Made by a program: the position numbers and the translations under genes
Source: Desulfovibrio oxyclinae DSM 11498
GTDB taxonomy: Bacteria > Desulfobacterota > Desulfovibrionia > Desulfovibrionales > Desulfovibrionaceae
Direction: 5' to 3'
DNA length: 64,000 bases
Assembly: GCF_000375485.1 (NCBI RefSeq)
Contig: NZ_AQXE01000004.1
Coordinates: forward strand, 157,529 to 221,528
In this document: positions 47,140 to 55,899 of the stretch, piece by piece
How positions within the stretch are numbered: position 1 is the stretch's first letter
Layout: every line of letters starts with the position of its first letter
Notes under the pieces: generated by a model
What the model was told of the DNA's origin: nothing
What the model saw: the letters and a program-made list of their open reading frames with translations, nothing else
Databases searched by the model: none

Positions 47140-47157
47140 TTGTTACATGTTTCACAT
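47140..47157. promoter_or_regulatory. Rex-like operator upstream of rex
   Basis: TTGTTACATGTTTCACAT retains most of TTGTGAAATATTTCACAA, with an intact TTTCACA half. It lies 24 bases before the rex start and suggests autoregulation. Confidence 0.5.
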
Positions 47158-47180
47158 GCTTGCGTAGGCAATACGAGATA

Positions 47181-47816
47181 ATGAAAAGCGAACACATACC
47201 CAAAGCGACTATCGGCAGACTTGCCGTATATATTCAGGTACTGGAAAACCTCCTGCGAGACGGGGTCGAGGTCATCTCATCCGAGAAACTGGCCCGGGCC
47301 TGTTCCGTCAACTCTTCCCAGATCCGCAAAGACCTCGCCTATTTTGGCGAGTTTGGCGTTCGTGGGGTGGGGTATTATGTGCAGGAACTCATCTCTTCCA
47401 TCAAAGAGTCGCTAGGCATCGACCGCGCATGGAATTGCGCGCTGATCGGCGTGGGAAATCTCGGTACGGCCCTGCTCAAGCATCAGGATTTCGCTCGACG
47501 CGGCTTCCATGTGAAGGCTGCCTTTGACTGTGATCCTGACAAGATCGGTAAGGAAATTACCGGTATGGAGATCGTCTGCCCGACGCATCTCAAAGAGCGG
47601 GCTCCCGAATTGGGGCTGGAAATCGGCATCATCACCACTCCGCCCGACCGCGCCCAGCGCGCGGCCAACCATCTGGTGGAGGCGAATATCCGAGGCATCA
47701 TCAACTTTGCTCCCGCCCGGATTCAGGTGCCGCCGCACATCCCTGTCGAGTATGTCGATTTCTTTGACCATCTCTACTCTCTGGCCTTTCAGGTCTCGCT
47801 CGGCGACAATAACTAG
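47181..47816 (+). CDS. rex: Redox-sensing transcriptional repressor Rex
   Basis: 211 residues, the family size. The N-terminal winged helix has IPKATIGRLAVYIQVLE, SSEKLARACSVNSSQIRKDL and YFGEFGVRGVGY. The Rossmann domain has ALIGVGNLGTALLKH and the C-terminal swapped helix FFDHLYSLAFQVSL. Rex senses the NADH/NAD+ ratio and represses energy metabolism genes when NADH is low. In Desulfovibrio it lies next to atpE/atpB, as here. ATG 47181 is chosen over 47160 because the family begins there. Confidence 0.95.
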   Translation: MKSEHIPKATIGRLAVYIQVLENLLRDGVEVISSEKLARACSVNSSQIRKDLAYFGEFGVRGVGYYVQELISSIKESLGIDRAWNCALIGVGNLGTALLKHQDFARRGFHVKAAFDCDPDKIGKEITGMEIVCPTHLKERAPELGLEIGIITTPPDRAQRAANHLVEANIRGIINFAPARIQVPPHIPVEYVDFFDHLYSLAFQVSLGDNN

Positions 47817-47824
47817 ACCGATTC

Positions 47825-47852
47825 AAAGCCCCGCTTCATGGCGGGGCTTTTT
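47825..47852 (+). terminator. First terminator after rex
   Basis: AAAGCCCCGC-TTCATG-GCGGGGCTTT stem followed by further T's. Confidence 0.85.
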
Positions 47853-47853
47853 G

Positions 47854-47893
47854 ATGGGGCTGTCATGGACTTCCATGACAGCCCCATTTTTTT
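47854..47893 (+). terminator. Second, very strong terminator after rex
   Basis: A 15-16 bp perfect stem (ATGGGGCTGTCATGGA and its complement) followed by seven T's, directly after the first terminator. Confidence 0.9.
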
Positions 47894-47949
47894 GATACGC
47901 CCGATGACATCTGCCTGGTGATAATAACTGCGTTGTAACGACTCTTTTC

Positions 47950-47976
47950 TAAAGAAAACCGAATCTCCGCCGATAT
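47950..47976 (+). promoter_or_regulatory. Sigma-28 (FliA) promoter
   Basis: TAAAGAAA, an 11-base spacer and GCCGATAT. This matches the flagellar consensus TAAAGTTT-N11-GCCGATAA at 13 of 16 fixed positions with exact spacing. It lies 28 bases before the FlxA-like gene. Confidence 0.8.
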
Positions 47977-48004
47977 GATTTGCGTTAACTTGACGGAGGA
48001 AACA

Positions 48005-48424
48005 ATGAAAATCGAAAACAGTCTGAGCAACAATCTCATGCAGGAAGTCGAATCCACGTCAAAACTGCACGTGGGCTCCACCGGATATGGCAGCGAGGAA
48101 AATGCGGACAAGACCAATCCTCTTGGTATTGACCGTGTCAGTCTTTCCGAGGAAGGCAGACGCCTTGCCAAGCAGGGCGAGCAGTATGATACTGGCGGTG
48201 ATCCCATGGTTGAACGTATCAAGGAGCGCATCGAAAAGCTCAGAAAAGAGATAGAAGAGCTTGAACAGAGCAATCTTCCCGAAAAGCAAAAGCAGCAGCA
48301 GATTCAAGCCAAGCAGTCCGAGATAGCAGAACTGCAGCATCAGCTTGAAGAGATTCAGAGCAGGGCAGGCATGGCAAAAGGCGGAGGCACTCGTGCCGAA
48401 GGAATGGGCAACAGCCTGACCTAG
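48005..48424 (+). CDS. FlxA-like coiled-coil protein
   Basis: 139 residues. The N-terminus includes GIDRVSLSEEGRRLAKQG, the D-V-x-LS pattern seen in small flagellar regulon proteins. A long coiled coil from about residue 72 to 120 (VERIKERIEKLRKEIEELEQ) and a Gln-rich stretch follow, as in FlxA-type proteins. The start has GGAGGAAAC. A sigma-28 promoter drives it, and a terminator follows, so it is a monocistronic late flagellar/chemotaxis-class gene. No function is established for the family. Confidence 0.65.
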   Translation: MKIENSLSNNLMQEVESTSKLHVGSTGYGSEENADKTNPLGIDRVSLSEEGRRLAKQGEQYDTGGDPMVERIKERIEKLRKEIEELEQSNLPEKQKQQQIQAKQSEIAELQHQLEEIQSRAGMAKGGGTRAEGMGNSLT

Positions 48425-48450
48425 CTTGATATGATAGATTTGAGCCATCG

Positions 48451-48480
48451 CGGCGGTCTTGTTGAAGGCCGCCGTTTTTT
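48451..48480 (+). terminator. Rho-independent terminator after the FlxA-like gene
   Basis: CGGCGGTC / GGCCGCCG stem (one G-U) with an 8-base loop, then six T's. Confidence 0.85.
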
Positions 48481-48531
48481 GTTGTCCGCGGTTTGATTCA
48501 TGGCTGTGAGGTGCCGTTCGGCTAGACCGGG

Positions 48532-48563
48532 ACCGTTCACCCCATGATTTTGAACCGTTCACC
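48532..48563. repeat. Direct repeat ACCGTTCACC upstream of acs
   Basis: Two identical 10-base copies (48532-48541, 48554-48563) spaced 22 bases, two helical turns, apart. Further CCGTTC copies lie at about 48514 and 48653. It may be a site for an activator of acs. Confidence 0.4.
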
Positions 48564-48698
48564 TAATAACAGTCATGGCTTTGAAAAACCTTCATATAGA
48601 AGTAGAGTCAGCAATGATGCCCCGTGGCGTCATGACTGGAGGGATTGCGGTCCACCGTTCGGGCCGGTTTTCATAACGGCAAGACTTGAGGAGTTGCA

Positions 48699-50675
48699 AT
48701 GAGTGAAGAACGCACCATTGAGAGCATGATGAAGGAAGGGAAAACCTTTCAGCCGCCGAAATCCGAAACCGCCCACGTGCAAGGGTACGACAAGCTGGTT
48801 GAACTGGAAAAGCGGGCGGAAGAAGACCCGGAAGGCTTCTGGGCCGAAAGGGCCGAGGAGCTGGTCTCATGGTTCAAACCCTGGGACAAGGTGCTGGACT
48901 ATGATTTCCACAAGCCTGAAATCAACTGGTTCAAAGGCGGGAAGCTGAACGTTTCCTACAACTGTCTCGACAAGCACATCGAAAACGGCCGGCGCAACAA
49001 GGCCGCGCTTATCTGGCAGGGCGAGCCGGACGAGGACGTCAAGGTCTTCACCTATCAGATGCTCTACACCGAGGTCTGTAAGTTCGCCAATGCGCTGAAG
49101 AAAATGGGCGTTCGCAAGGGTGACCGCGTGGCGCTCTACCTGCCTATGGTCCCGGAGCTTTCCATTGCCATGCTGGCCTGTGCCCGCATCGGAGCCATGC
49201 ATTCCGTGGTTTTCGCCGGCTTCTCCGCCATTTCGTTGCAGTCGCGAATTCAGGACTGCGAAGCGAAGGTCCTTGTCACTGCTGATGCGGTCATTCGTGC
49301 CGGAAAAACCATTCCGCTCAAGCCCAACGCGGACGAAGCATGCAAGAACTGCCCGTCGGTCGAGCAGGTCGTGGTGGTCCAGCGCGGTGGAAACGACGTG
49401 GAAATGGTCGAAGGCCGCGATCGCTGGTGGCATGAGGTTGTCGGCGAGGATGACGTGCGCGGCGACTGTCCGCCCGAGGAAATGGACGCGGAAGACATTC
49501 TTTTCATTCTGTATACTTCCGGATCCACGGGCAAACCCAAGGGTGTTGTCCACACCACCGGTGGATACCTGACCTACGCGGCTCATACCCTGCAATGGGT
49601 TTTCGATCTTCAGGAAGACGACGTATACTGGTGCACTGCCGATATCGGTTGGATCACCGGGCATTCATACATTCTGTACGGTCCGCTGTGCCTCGGGGCC
49701 ACCTCGCTGATGTTCGAGGGCGTTCCAAGCTATCCCAAGCCGGATCGCTTCTGGCAGATCGTCGAGAAATTCAAGGTCAACCTGTTCTATACCGCTCCCA
49801 CCGTCATTCGTGCTCTGATGCGCGAAGGTGAGGCGTGGACGCAGAATTATGACCTCTCCACACTGCGCATCCTCGGTTCCGTGGGTGAGCCGATCAACCC
49901 GGAAGCGTGGCGGTGGTACCATCAGAACATCGGAAACGGTAAGCTTCCCATTGTGGACACGTGGTGGCAGACGGAAACCGGCGGATTCATGATTTCGCCG
50001 CTGCCGTATGCAACACCGCTCAAGCCGGGTTCTGCCACGCGCCCCATGCCGGGCGTCTCCGCCAAAGTTGTTCGCGCCGACGGGTCGCCCGCCGATCCGG
50101 ACGAGGGCGGACACCTCGTGGTGGACAAGCCGTGGCCCGGAATGCTTCGCGGCGTCTTTGGCGACCCGGAGCGGTTCAAATCAACCTATTTCCAGCGGTT
50201 TCCCGGCATGTACGAATCCGGTGACGGCGCACGTTGCGACAAGGATGGGTACATGTGGATCATGGGTCGCCTTGACGACGTGATCAACGTCTCCGGTCAC
50301 AGGCTGGGCACGGCAGAGATCGAATCGGCGCTGGTTGCGCACTCGGCGGTCTCCGAAGCCGCGGTTGTGGGTATGCCGCATCAGGTCAAGGGCCAGTCAA
50401 TCTACGCCTATGTCACGCTCAAGTCCGATGAAGAGGAATCCGACGAAATCCGCGCCGAGCTCAAGAAGTGGGTTCGCAGCGAGATCGGCCCCATCGCCAC
50501 GCCGGAAGTCATCCAGTTCGCCGACGGGCTTCCCAAGACCCGCTCAGGCAAGATCATGCGCCGCGTGCTCCGCAAGATCGCTGCGGATCAGGACGACTTC
50601 GGCGACACCTCCACGCTGGCGGATCCCGGTGTCATCACCGACCTCGTGGAAGGAAAGAAGGACCTGCTCGGTTAG
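48699..50675 (+). CDS. acs: Acetyl-CoA synthetase
   Basis: 658 residues, the size of Acs. The adenylation P-loop is [20 protein letters not shown], followed by the characteristic [47 protein letters not shown], and the C-terminal Lys in [17 protein letters not shown], which is the acetylation-regulated site. It converts acetate, ATP and CoA to acetyl-CoA, AMP and pyrophosphate. It follows a GAGGAG site 120 bases after the direct-repeat region and ends in a shared terminator. Confidence 0.97.
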   Translation: MSEERTIESMMKEGKTFQPPKSETAHVQGYDKLVELEKRAEEDPEGFWAERAEELVSWFKPWDKVLDYDFHKPEINWFKGGKLNVSYNCLDKHIENGRRNKAALIWQGEPDEDVKVFTYQMLYTEVCKFANALKKMGVRKGDRVALYLPMVPELSIAMLACARIGAMHSVVFAGFSAISLQSRIQDCEAKVLVTADAVIRAGKTIPLKPNADEACKNCPSVEQVVVVQRGGNDVEMVEGRDRWWHEVVGEDDVRGDCPPEEMDAEDILFILYTSGSTGKPKGVVHTTGGYLTYAAHTLQWVFDLQEDDVYWCTADIGWITGHSYILYGPLCLGATSLMFEGVPSYPKPDRFWQIVEKFKVNLFYTAPTVIRALMREGEAWTQNYDLSTLRILGSVGEPINPEAWRWYHQNIGNGKLPIVDTWWQTETGGFMISPLPYATPLKPGSATRPMPGVSAKVVRADGSPADPDEGGHLVVDKPWPGMLRGVFGDPERFKSTYFQRFPGMYESGDGARCDKDGYMWIMGRLDDVINVSGHRLGTAEIESALVAHSAVSEAAVVGMPHQVKGQSIYAYVTLKSDEEESDEIRAELKKWVRSEIGPIATPEVIQFADGLPKTRSGKIMRRVLRKIAADQDDFGDTSTLADPGVITDLVEGKKDLLG

Positions 50676-50702
50676 CAACTGCCGACCAAGTCTTGCCGCA
50701 CC

Positions 50703-50737
50703 AAAAAGCCCCCCGCGACAGGAGTCGCGGGGGGCTT
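50703..50737. terminator. Bidirectional terminator between acs and the cytochrome operon
   Basis: AAAGCCCCCCGCGAC-AGGA-GTCGCGGGGGGCTTT; T-runs follow on both strands. It serves two convergent genes. Confidence 0.92.
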
Positions 50738-50752
50738 TGCATTTGGTTTCTA

Positions 50753-53248
50753 CTATTCCAGTCCCATGCCGGGATGGTGGGCCGGGTAGTCCATCTCCAT
50801 GGTGTGACAGACCGAGCAGTTTCCGGCGCCGATGGGACGGCGATTGTCCTGATACTGCAAGGGCTGCATGTTGTCGCGGTCGTACATGGCGGGATAGACA
50901 GCGTGCGGGGAGCCGTGGCAGGCGGCGCAACGCACGGCGCCAACGTCACCGTAGCGCTGGCTGTAGAGCTGGGCTTTTTCCTCGGTCCACTGGTTGGCCG
51001 CGTCCACATTGTAGGGAGCGGCAAACTCTTCGTGGCAGGACAGGCAGTCAGGTTCCTGATGCCACGGTTTGCGCGGCTGAACGAACTCTTCATCGGGTTC
51101 GAGAACTGCAAGCAGTTTGTCGGCAGCCTCGATGCCCGCTTCCCGCTCGGCAAGCAACAGCGAGCCTGCGTGGGTGGTCATATCGCCGTGGCAGGCAACG
51201 CACTCAAGCCCCATGTCGGCGTGAATGCCTCGATACATGGGCGTCTCGTGACAGAAGTTGCAGGCGTCCTGTCCGCGGTCCTTCAGATAGACCGAGTGGA
51301 ACCCGTGCATGGCTGCGGACAGGTTGAGCATGTCGTCCCTACCTTCTTCGCCAATGTCCGGATCGGCGTGACAGGCGGCGCAGTCCACCACCTCGCCGGA
51401 CTTGGCTTTCTCGGTGAGGGCGGTGTCGTTGATGCGGTCATGCACCATGAGGATGTCCATGGCCGTATCTGCGGACATTCCGGCCTCTTCCTCATTGTTC
51501 TGCCAACCGCCGCCGTGACAGTTGTTGCATCCCATGCGCATGCCCACCGGCAGGACGGCCTTGGTCTGCGCGACCACCTCACCGGTTTCATCCTTTGCGG
51601 TGACGGTTGCGATGGGGTAGGGCGAGTAGCCTTCATCGGAGTACGGCTCGACCTTGATTCCTTCGGCCTTGAATCCGCCATAATCGCCGGGCGTCATGGT
51701 GCCCGAGGCTTCGGGATATCCTTGCTCCAGTTCATACTCCACGCTCATGCCCTCGGAGACGATCTCGGGCAGCATGCCGCGATAGATGAGCGAGGCATTG
51801 AGGGTTTCGCCGCTGGGGCGCAGGCGGATGATGCCGGATTCGGAGACGAACCGCAGGCCTTTGTCCGCCCAGGCGAACAGGACGAACTCGGCCTCTTCGG
51901 GATCATATTCCGGCACGTCGGCTTCACCGGGTTCGGCAAAGGCCAGTTCGCCGGGCTCAAGGCCGTGCAGGTCGCGCACTATGTACGCCGAAAGTGCGGC
52001 GCGTTCATCCGGCGTTCCGGCAAAGGGCGGCATGTAGCGGCTGATCTTGCCCATGCCGGAAAGGAAGGCGTCAAAGCCTGCCTCGGTGTACTTGTCGGTG
52101 TGGGGAAGAATGTCGTTCATGGGGCCGCCGATGGAGTGGCAGGAGGCACACTGATACTGGAAAAGCCAGCGTCCGGCCTCAAGCTCGTTCTCGGCAGTGA
52201 CGTCACGCAGGTCGGCGGGGATCCATTTGGCGGCCTTGAGGAACCCCTTTTCGTTGATTTCGGGCATCTGTTCCGGGAGGATGCTGTTGGAATAGCGTTC
52301 GCCCCAGATGATGTAGGGCTTGCGCGCTGCCTCGCGGATGGATTCGAAACTGCCGGTGAGCCCGAGGCCCAGAAGCAGCACCACGAGCGCGACAGGAAAG
52401 CCGAGGCTGCGGGGCATACGGATGCCGAGCAGCAGGCCGCCCACCAGAACCGCGATGCCGACCCACCAGAAGCTGTTCATGAACCATTCCACACGGGCGG
52501 ATTCTTCCATGGCGAGCTGGTACTGCGCGGGGGGCAGGGAGTGAATGTACCACATGCCCGTGAGCGCCACGAGGGCCATGCCCGCAACGGTCCATGCCGC
52601 GCAGGTGCGAACCACGGTTCCGCGTGATTTTTCTTCCTTGATGAGTGTTCCGGTGACAAAGCCGAACAGTCCGGCAAAGGTTACGGAAAGAGCTGTGCGG
52701 AATACCAGCTGCGGCCAGAATGTCGGGTTGAAGAACCCGTCCCAGAAGTTGCCGGTCTCCAGCCATTCGCCGGGGGTGAGCATGTAGCCGATGATGCCGT
52801 TGATCATGAACAGCGACATCCAGCCGAAGAAGAAGTACAGCCCGCCGACGATCTGGTGGTCACGCGCGCTGAGGCGTTCCCAACCGTAATAATAGACGAG
52901 CAGGGAAACGATCTCCGCCAGGAAGAAGACCCATTCTGTAGCCCAGCCGAAAACGAATTGATGAATCAATGTCAGGGCCGCATCCGGTGCGAGCAGGGCG
53001 ATGGTGAACCAGATCGCCACGCCGGTGACGGCGCCGAAGACCATGGTCAACAAAAGGAAGAATTTGGAGTTGCGCTTGGCGTAGTCCATGAACTCCTTCG
53101 AACCGGACTTGCGCGCCATGCGCTCGATGACCACGAGGAACAGTCCGCCGCCCACGGCGAATTGCGCCACGTAGACGTGAACCACGGAAATAAGCGCTAT
53201 CCAGAACCCTCCGCCGAGGGTCGTCAGTTGCCATACGGGAAATTCCAT
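50753..53248 (-). CDS. CydA-superfamily membrane subunit fused to an octahaem cytochrome c domain
   Basis: 831 residues. The first ~305 form eight membrane helices resembling CydA: a His at residue 24 near the b595-ligand position, and Glu105/Glu112 in ATEWVFFLAEIVSLL, near CydA Glu99/Glu107. The quinol-binding loop is missing, and the b558 His position is Arg184 (LVFRTALS). From about 360 on the chain is periplasmic: a class I-type haem site (CASCH, 367-371), a beta-rich section, then seven CxxCH sites at 574, 623, 663, 683, 735, 774 and 811. Eight c-type haems in total. This suggests a terminal reductase fed by cytochrome c rather than quinol. AAGGAGG precedes the ATG, with the partner gene 3 bases upstream. 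Confidence 0.8.
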   Translation of the reverse strand: MEFPVWQLTTLGGGFWIALISVVHVYVAQFAVGGGLFLVVIERMARKSGSKEFMDYAKRNSKFFLLLTMVFGAVTGVAIWFTIALLAPDAALTLIHQFVFGWATEWVFFLAEIVSLLVYYYGWERLSARDHQIVGGLYFFFGWMSLFMINGIIGYMLTPGEWLETGNFWDGFFNPTFWPQLVFRTALSVTFAGLFGFVTGTLIKEEKSRGTVVRTCAAWTVAGMALVALTGMWYIHSLPPAQYQLAMEESARVEWFMNSFWWVGIAVLVGGLLLGIRMPRSLGFPVALVVLLLGLGLTGSFESIREAARKPYIIWGERYSNSILPEQMPEINEKGFLKAAKWIPADLRDVTAENELEAGRWLFQYQCASCHSIGGPMNDILPHTDKYTEAGFDAFLSGMGKISRYMPPFAGTPDERAALSAYIVRDLHGLEPGELAFAEPGEADVPEYDPEEAEFVLFAWADKGLRFVSESGIIRLRPSGETLNASLIYRGMLPEIVSEGMSVEYELEQGYPEASGTMTPGDYGGFKAEGIKVEPYSDEGYSPYPIATVTAKDETGEVVAQTKAVLPVGMRMGCNNCHGGGWQNNEEEAGMSADTAMDILMVHDRINDTALTEKAKSGEVVDCAACHADPDIGEEGRDDMLNLSAAMHGFHSVYLKDRGQDACNFCHETPMYRGIHADMGLECVACHGDMTTHAGSLLLAEREAGIEAADKLLAVLEPDEEFVQPRKPWHQEPDCLSCHEEFAAPYNVDAANQWTEEKAQLYSQRYGDVGAVRCAACHGSPHAVYPAMYDRDNMQPLQYQDNRRPIGAGNCSVCHTMEMDYPAHHPGMGLE

Positions 53249-53251
53249 GGC

Positions 53252-54292
53252 TTAGGCCTCCTTGCCGGATTTCAGGTACAGGCGGATCATCCATGCGATG
53301 ACGCACATGCCAAGCACGAGGGCTACGAGGAACATGACGAGAGGCGAGGCCTGCCCCGTCACTTCGAGGTCCGTCACGCTGTAATACGGTTCAAGCATGA
53401 GCTTGCGCACCGCGTGGCGGGCCAGTGCCATGGCCAGAACCGTGAGCGCGGCCCACAGGATGGAGAGCCTGAGGTTTCGGCGTCCGGCCGCATGAATGAT
53501 GAGCCCGGCGCCGAAAAGGGCTGCCAGCAGCGAGCCGGTGGCAAGCGCGTCGCCACCCATGAAGGCCAGCATGACGCGCTCCGGCAGGGCCACGAGAAAC
53601 CAGAAGCCGAAACCGATGTTGATTACCGTCGCTCTGGCGAACCACTTGAGGCCTGTTGTCACCTGGGATTCCTTTCCGGCCCGTTTGCCGACAATGGCGA
53701 CGGCCACGCCGCCGATGGCGAGCGCACCCGTCATGAAATGCAGATAGCGGGGCAGCAGCGTGGGATCACCGAAGTTCAGCATGGTCTCGCCGCCGTTCTT
53801 GAGATAGGCCGTCCACTCGCCGGGCACGAGCATGAGCGTCATGTTGTTCACGAACATGAATCCGATGAACAGCATGCACCCAAGGGACAAGGCGAGGAAA
53901 ATGTTGCGGGACGTTCCAAGGGACTTGTATTTGAAGTCCCATATGTAGAAGCCGTAATACGCGATGAGCAGGAACGGGATGACCGCCAGCCACCAGCCGC
54001 CCATGAGCACCGTTCCGGCATAGTCGAACTGACCGTAGTTGACCTGCAGAAACAGCAGCGGCGCTACACCGAAGTTGATGGTGAGCGCCAGCATTGTAGG
54101 AATCTTCTTGGACATGCCGCGGGCAAGCGGTTCGGTTTTCCCTCCGGAATTCAAAAGGGAAATGACACCGCCGCCAAAAACGGCGTTCATCATAAGAATA
54201 TGGGCCCAGAAGCCCAGAACGAGCAGCACGTCGAACCAGACCCAGCTCACGGGAATGGTCTGCGCCACAGGAATCAGGGAGCTCGGATTCAT
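53252..54292 (-). CDS. CydA-like membrane partner subunit
   Basis: 346 residues with about nine membrane helices. It is a distant paralogue of the first part of the next gene's product: both have a His in a Gly-rich first helix (WAHILMMNAVFGGG, His31), and a DPTLLPRYLHFMTGALAIGG segment (His185) aligns with NPTFWPQLVFRTALSV there. It keeps the His at the b558 position that the larger subunit has lost, but lacks the paired membrane Glu residues. No c-haem motif. GGAGGTGACTT precedes the start. The two genes are 3 bases apart and surely form one complex. Confidence 0.7.
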   Translation of the reverse strand: MNPSSLIPVAQTIPVSWVWFDVLLVLGFWAHILMMNAVFGGGVISLLNSGGKTEPLARGMSKKIPTMLALTINFGVAPLLFLQVNYGQFDYAGTVLMGGWWLAVIPFLLIAYYGFYIWDFKYKSLGTSRNIFLALSLGCMLFIGFMFVNNMTLMLVPGEWTAYLKNGGETMLNFGDPTLLPRYLHFMTGALAIGGVAVAIVGKRAGKESQVTTGLKWFARATVINIGFGFWFLVALPERVMLAFMGGDALATGSLLAALFGAGLIIHAAGRRNLRLSILWAALTVLAMALARHAVRKLMLEPYYSVTDLEVTGQASPLVMFLVALVLGMCVIAWMIRLYLKSGKEA

Positions 54293-54313
54293 AAGTCACC
54301 TCCAGTGCCGGAT

Positions 54314-54343
54314 ACGATAACCCGATTTTTCGGAAAAAGTCAC
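54314..54343 (-). promoter_or_regulatory. Possible promoter of the CydA-like operon
   Basis: GTGACT, an 18-base spacer and TATCGT on the minus strand, with a CCGA-TTTT-TCGG hairpin in the spacer. It lies close to the first gene's ribosome site, so the leader would be very short. Confidence 0.3.
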
Positions 54344-54438
54344 CCGGATCCGATTATTTTACGTTCAGGCACCGCTTGCCTTTCCCGGCAGAAGGGGTAC
54401 ACACTTGCCCCATTCGATATTTTCAAGGAGGCGAATCC

Positions 54439-55209
54439 ATGTCCACCGCACTGCTCATCGATGCCGGGAACACCAACACCAAGCTCTGCATTGCAGACGA
54501 GACCGGTCTCAAGTCCAGCTACACCCTGCCCACGCGACCACGAAACACGGCCGACGACTGGGGCTTCAAGCTCATAGAGATACTTCGCCGGGAAGCACTG
54601 AACCCGGAGGACGTGGAGATGTGCGCCGTTTCGTCGGTGGTGCCGCCGCTGGACCCGCTGCTTTCGGAAATGAGCAAACGTTTCCTGAACGTGCGCGCCC
54701 GGTTCGTCCCCAGGGACCTGCCGCTGGCCATAGAAAATCGCTACGCGCGCCCCGAACAGGTCGGAGCAGACGTGCTGGTCACCGCCCTCGCGGCAAGACG
54801 CCTGCGCGAGGAGCGCTGCATCATTGTCGTGGATTACGGCACCGCCACCACGCTGGCCTGCATCGTGGACGACGCTTTCATGGGCGGCCTGATCTGTCCC
54901 GGCGTGCTCTCCTCCATGCGTTCTTTGCATGAAGGAACCGCCAAACTGCCTGCCGTGGAACTCGAAGTGGCCTCGGATGAACTCTCATGGGGAAGGACCA
55001 CCTCGGAATGCCTTAATCAGGGCCTCGTGTTCGGCTTTGCCGAAATGACCTCCGGGCTTTGCCGCAAGCTCGGCAAGCAGATGGACGACACTCCCTATGT
55101 GATGGCCACCGGAGGGCTCGCTCCCGGCATCGCCCGCGTGTGTTCCGAGATCCGCGAAGTCCGCCCGGACCTGCTCATGGAAGGTCTCTGGATGGCCTGC
55201 TTCGAGTAG
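54439..55209 (+). CDS. coaX: Type III pantothenate kinase
   Basis: 256 residues. ALLIDAGNTNTKLCI is the ATP-phosphate loop, followed by AVSSVVPPL, RPEQVGADVLV (GxDR-like region), and VVDYGTATTLACI. It phosphorylates pantothenate in CoA synthesis, consistent with the many CoA-dependent enzymes nearby. The start at 54439 follows AAGGAGG; the longer frame from 54376 is unsupported. It is divergent from the CydA-like operon. Confidence 0.93.
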   Translation: MSTALLIDAGNTNTKLCIADETGLKSSYTLPTRPRNTADDWGFKLIEILRREALNPEDVEMCAVSSVVPPLDPLLSEMSKRFLNVRARFVPRDLPLAIENRYARPEQVGADVLVTALAARRLREERCIIVVDYGTATTLACIVDDAFMGGLICPGVLSSMRSLHEGTAKLPAVELEVASDELSWGRTTSECLNQGLVFGFAEMTSGLCRKLGKQMDDTPYVMATGGLAPGIARVCSEIREVRPDLLMEGLWMACFE

Positions 55210-55239
55210 GGGATAGGGTGGGCAAGACGCTGGGTGGAG

Positions 55240-55899
55240 TTATTTCAGGCTGTCCAGCATGACCTGAAACACGTCTTCACGGCTAAGGTCGGAAGTGTCC
55301 ACCACCACGGCGTCTTCGGCCGGACGCAGGGGGGCGACGGGCCGGTTGCGGTCCTGTTCGTCGCGTGCGGCGATCTGTTCCTTGAGTTCTTCAAGGTCTG
55401 CGGGAGAATTCATCTCCACGAGCTGGTCGTAACGGCGTTTGGCACGAACGGCCACGGTGGCGTCGAGGAAAAACTTGTCGGTGGCTTCGGGAAAAACCAC
55501 GGTACCCATGTCGCGGCCCTCTGCCACGAGGTCGAAGCGCGCGCCGAGATCCTGCTGGGATTGCTTCAAGAAGGTACGGATCACCGGCAGCACGGCCACG
55601 TTCGAGGCCCACATGCCCACCTTCTCGGTGCGAATCTCGTCACCGATCGGGCGATCGTTCATGTGCAGCACGGTCTCGCTGCCGGAGCCGGAGAGGGCGA
55701 AGCGCAGGCCTTTGAGCTTTTGTTCGATTTCCTCGGCGGGCAGTTTCCAGCCGTTTTCACCCAGAAACAATGCTGTTGCGCGAAACATGGCGCCGGTGTC
55801 CAGATAGGCGATATCCAGTTTCGCTGCCAGCAGTTTGGCCATGGTGGATTTGCCGACCCCGGCGGGGCCGTCGATGGTCACGATTCGGTTAGGCGCCAT
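55240..55899 (-). CDS. cmk: Cytidylate kinase
   Basis: 219 residues. It begins RIVTIDGPAGVGKSTMAKLL (P-loop), with LDTGAMFRA, the nucleotide-binding EGRDMGTVVFP, and a conserved Arg-rich lid (RRYDQL). It phosphorylates CMP and dCMP. It overlaps hisC by 11 bases, with hisC upstream on the same strand, so they are co-translated. Confidence 0.95.
   Translation of the reverse strand: MAPNRIVTIDGPAGVGKSTMAKLLAAKLDIAYLDTGAMFRATALFLGENGWKLPAEEIEQKLKGLRFALSGSGSETVLHMNDRPIGDEIRTEKVGMWASNVAVLPVIRTFLKQSQQDLGARFDLVAEGRDMGTVVFPEATDKFFLDATVAVRAKRRYDQLVEMNSPADLEELKEQIAARDEQDRNRPVAPLRPAEDAVVVDTSDLSREDVFQVMLDSLK

Noticed and set aside
52856..54577. A 573-residue plus-strand frame over the CydA-like genes and the start of coaX
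   Set aside because: Antisense to membrane protein genes; its His/Glu-rich translation is an artefact of that.
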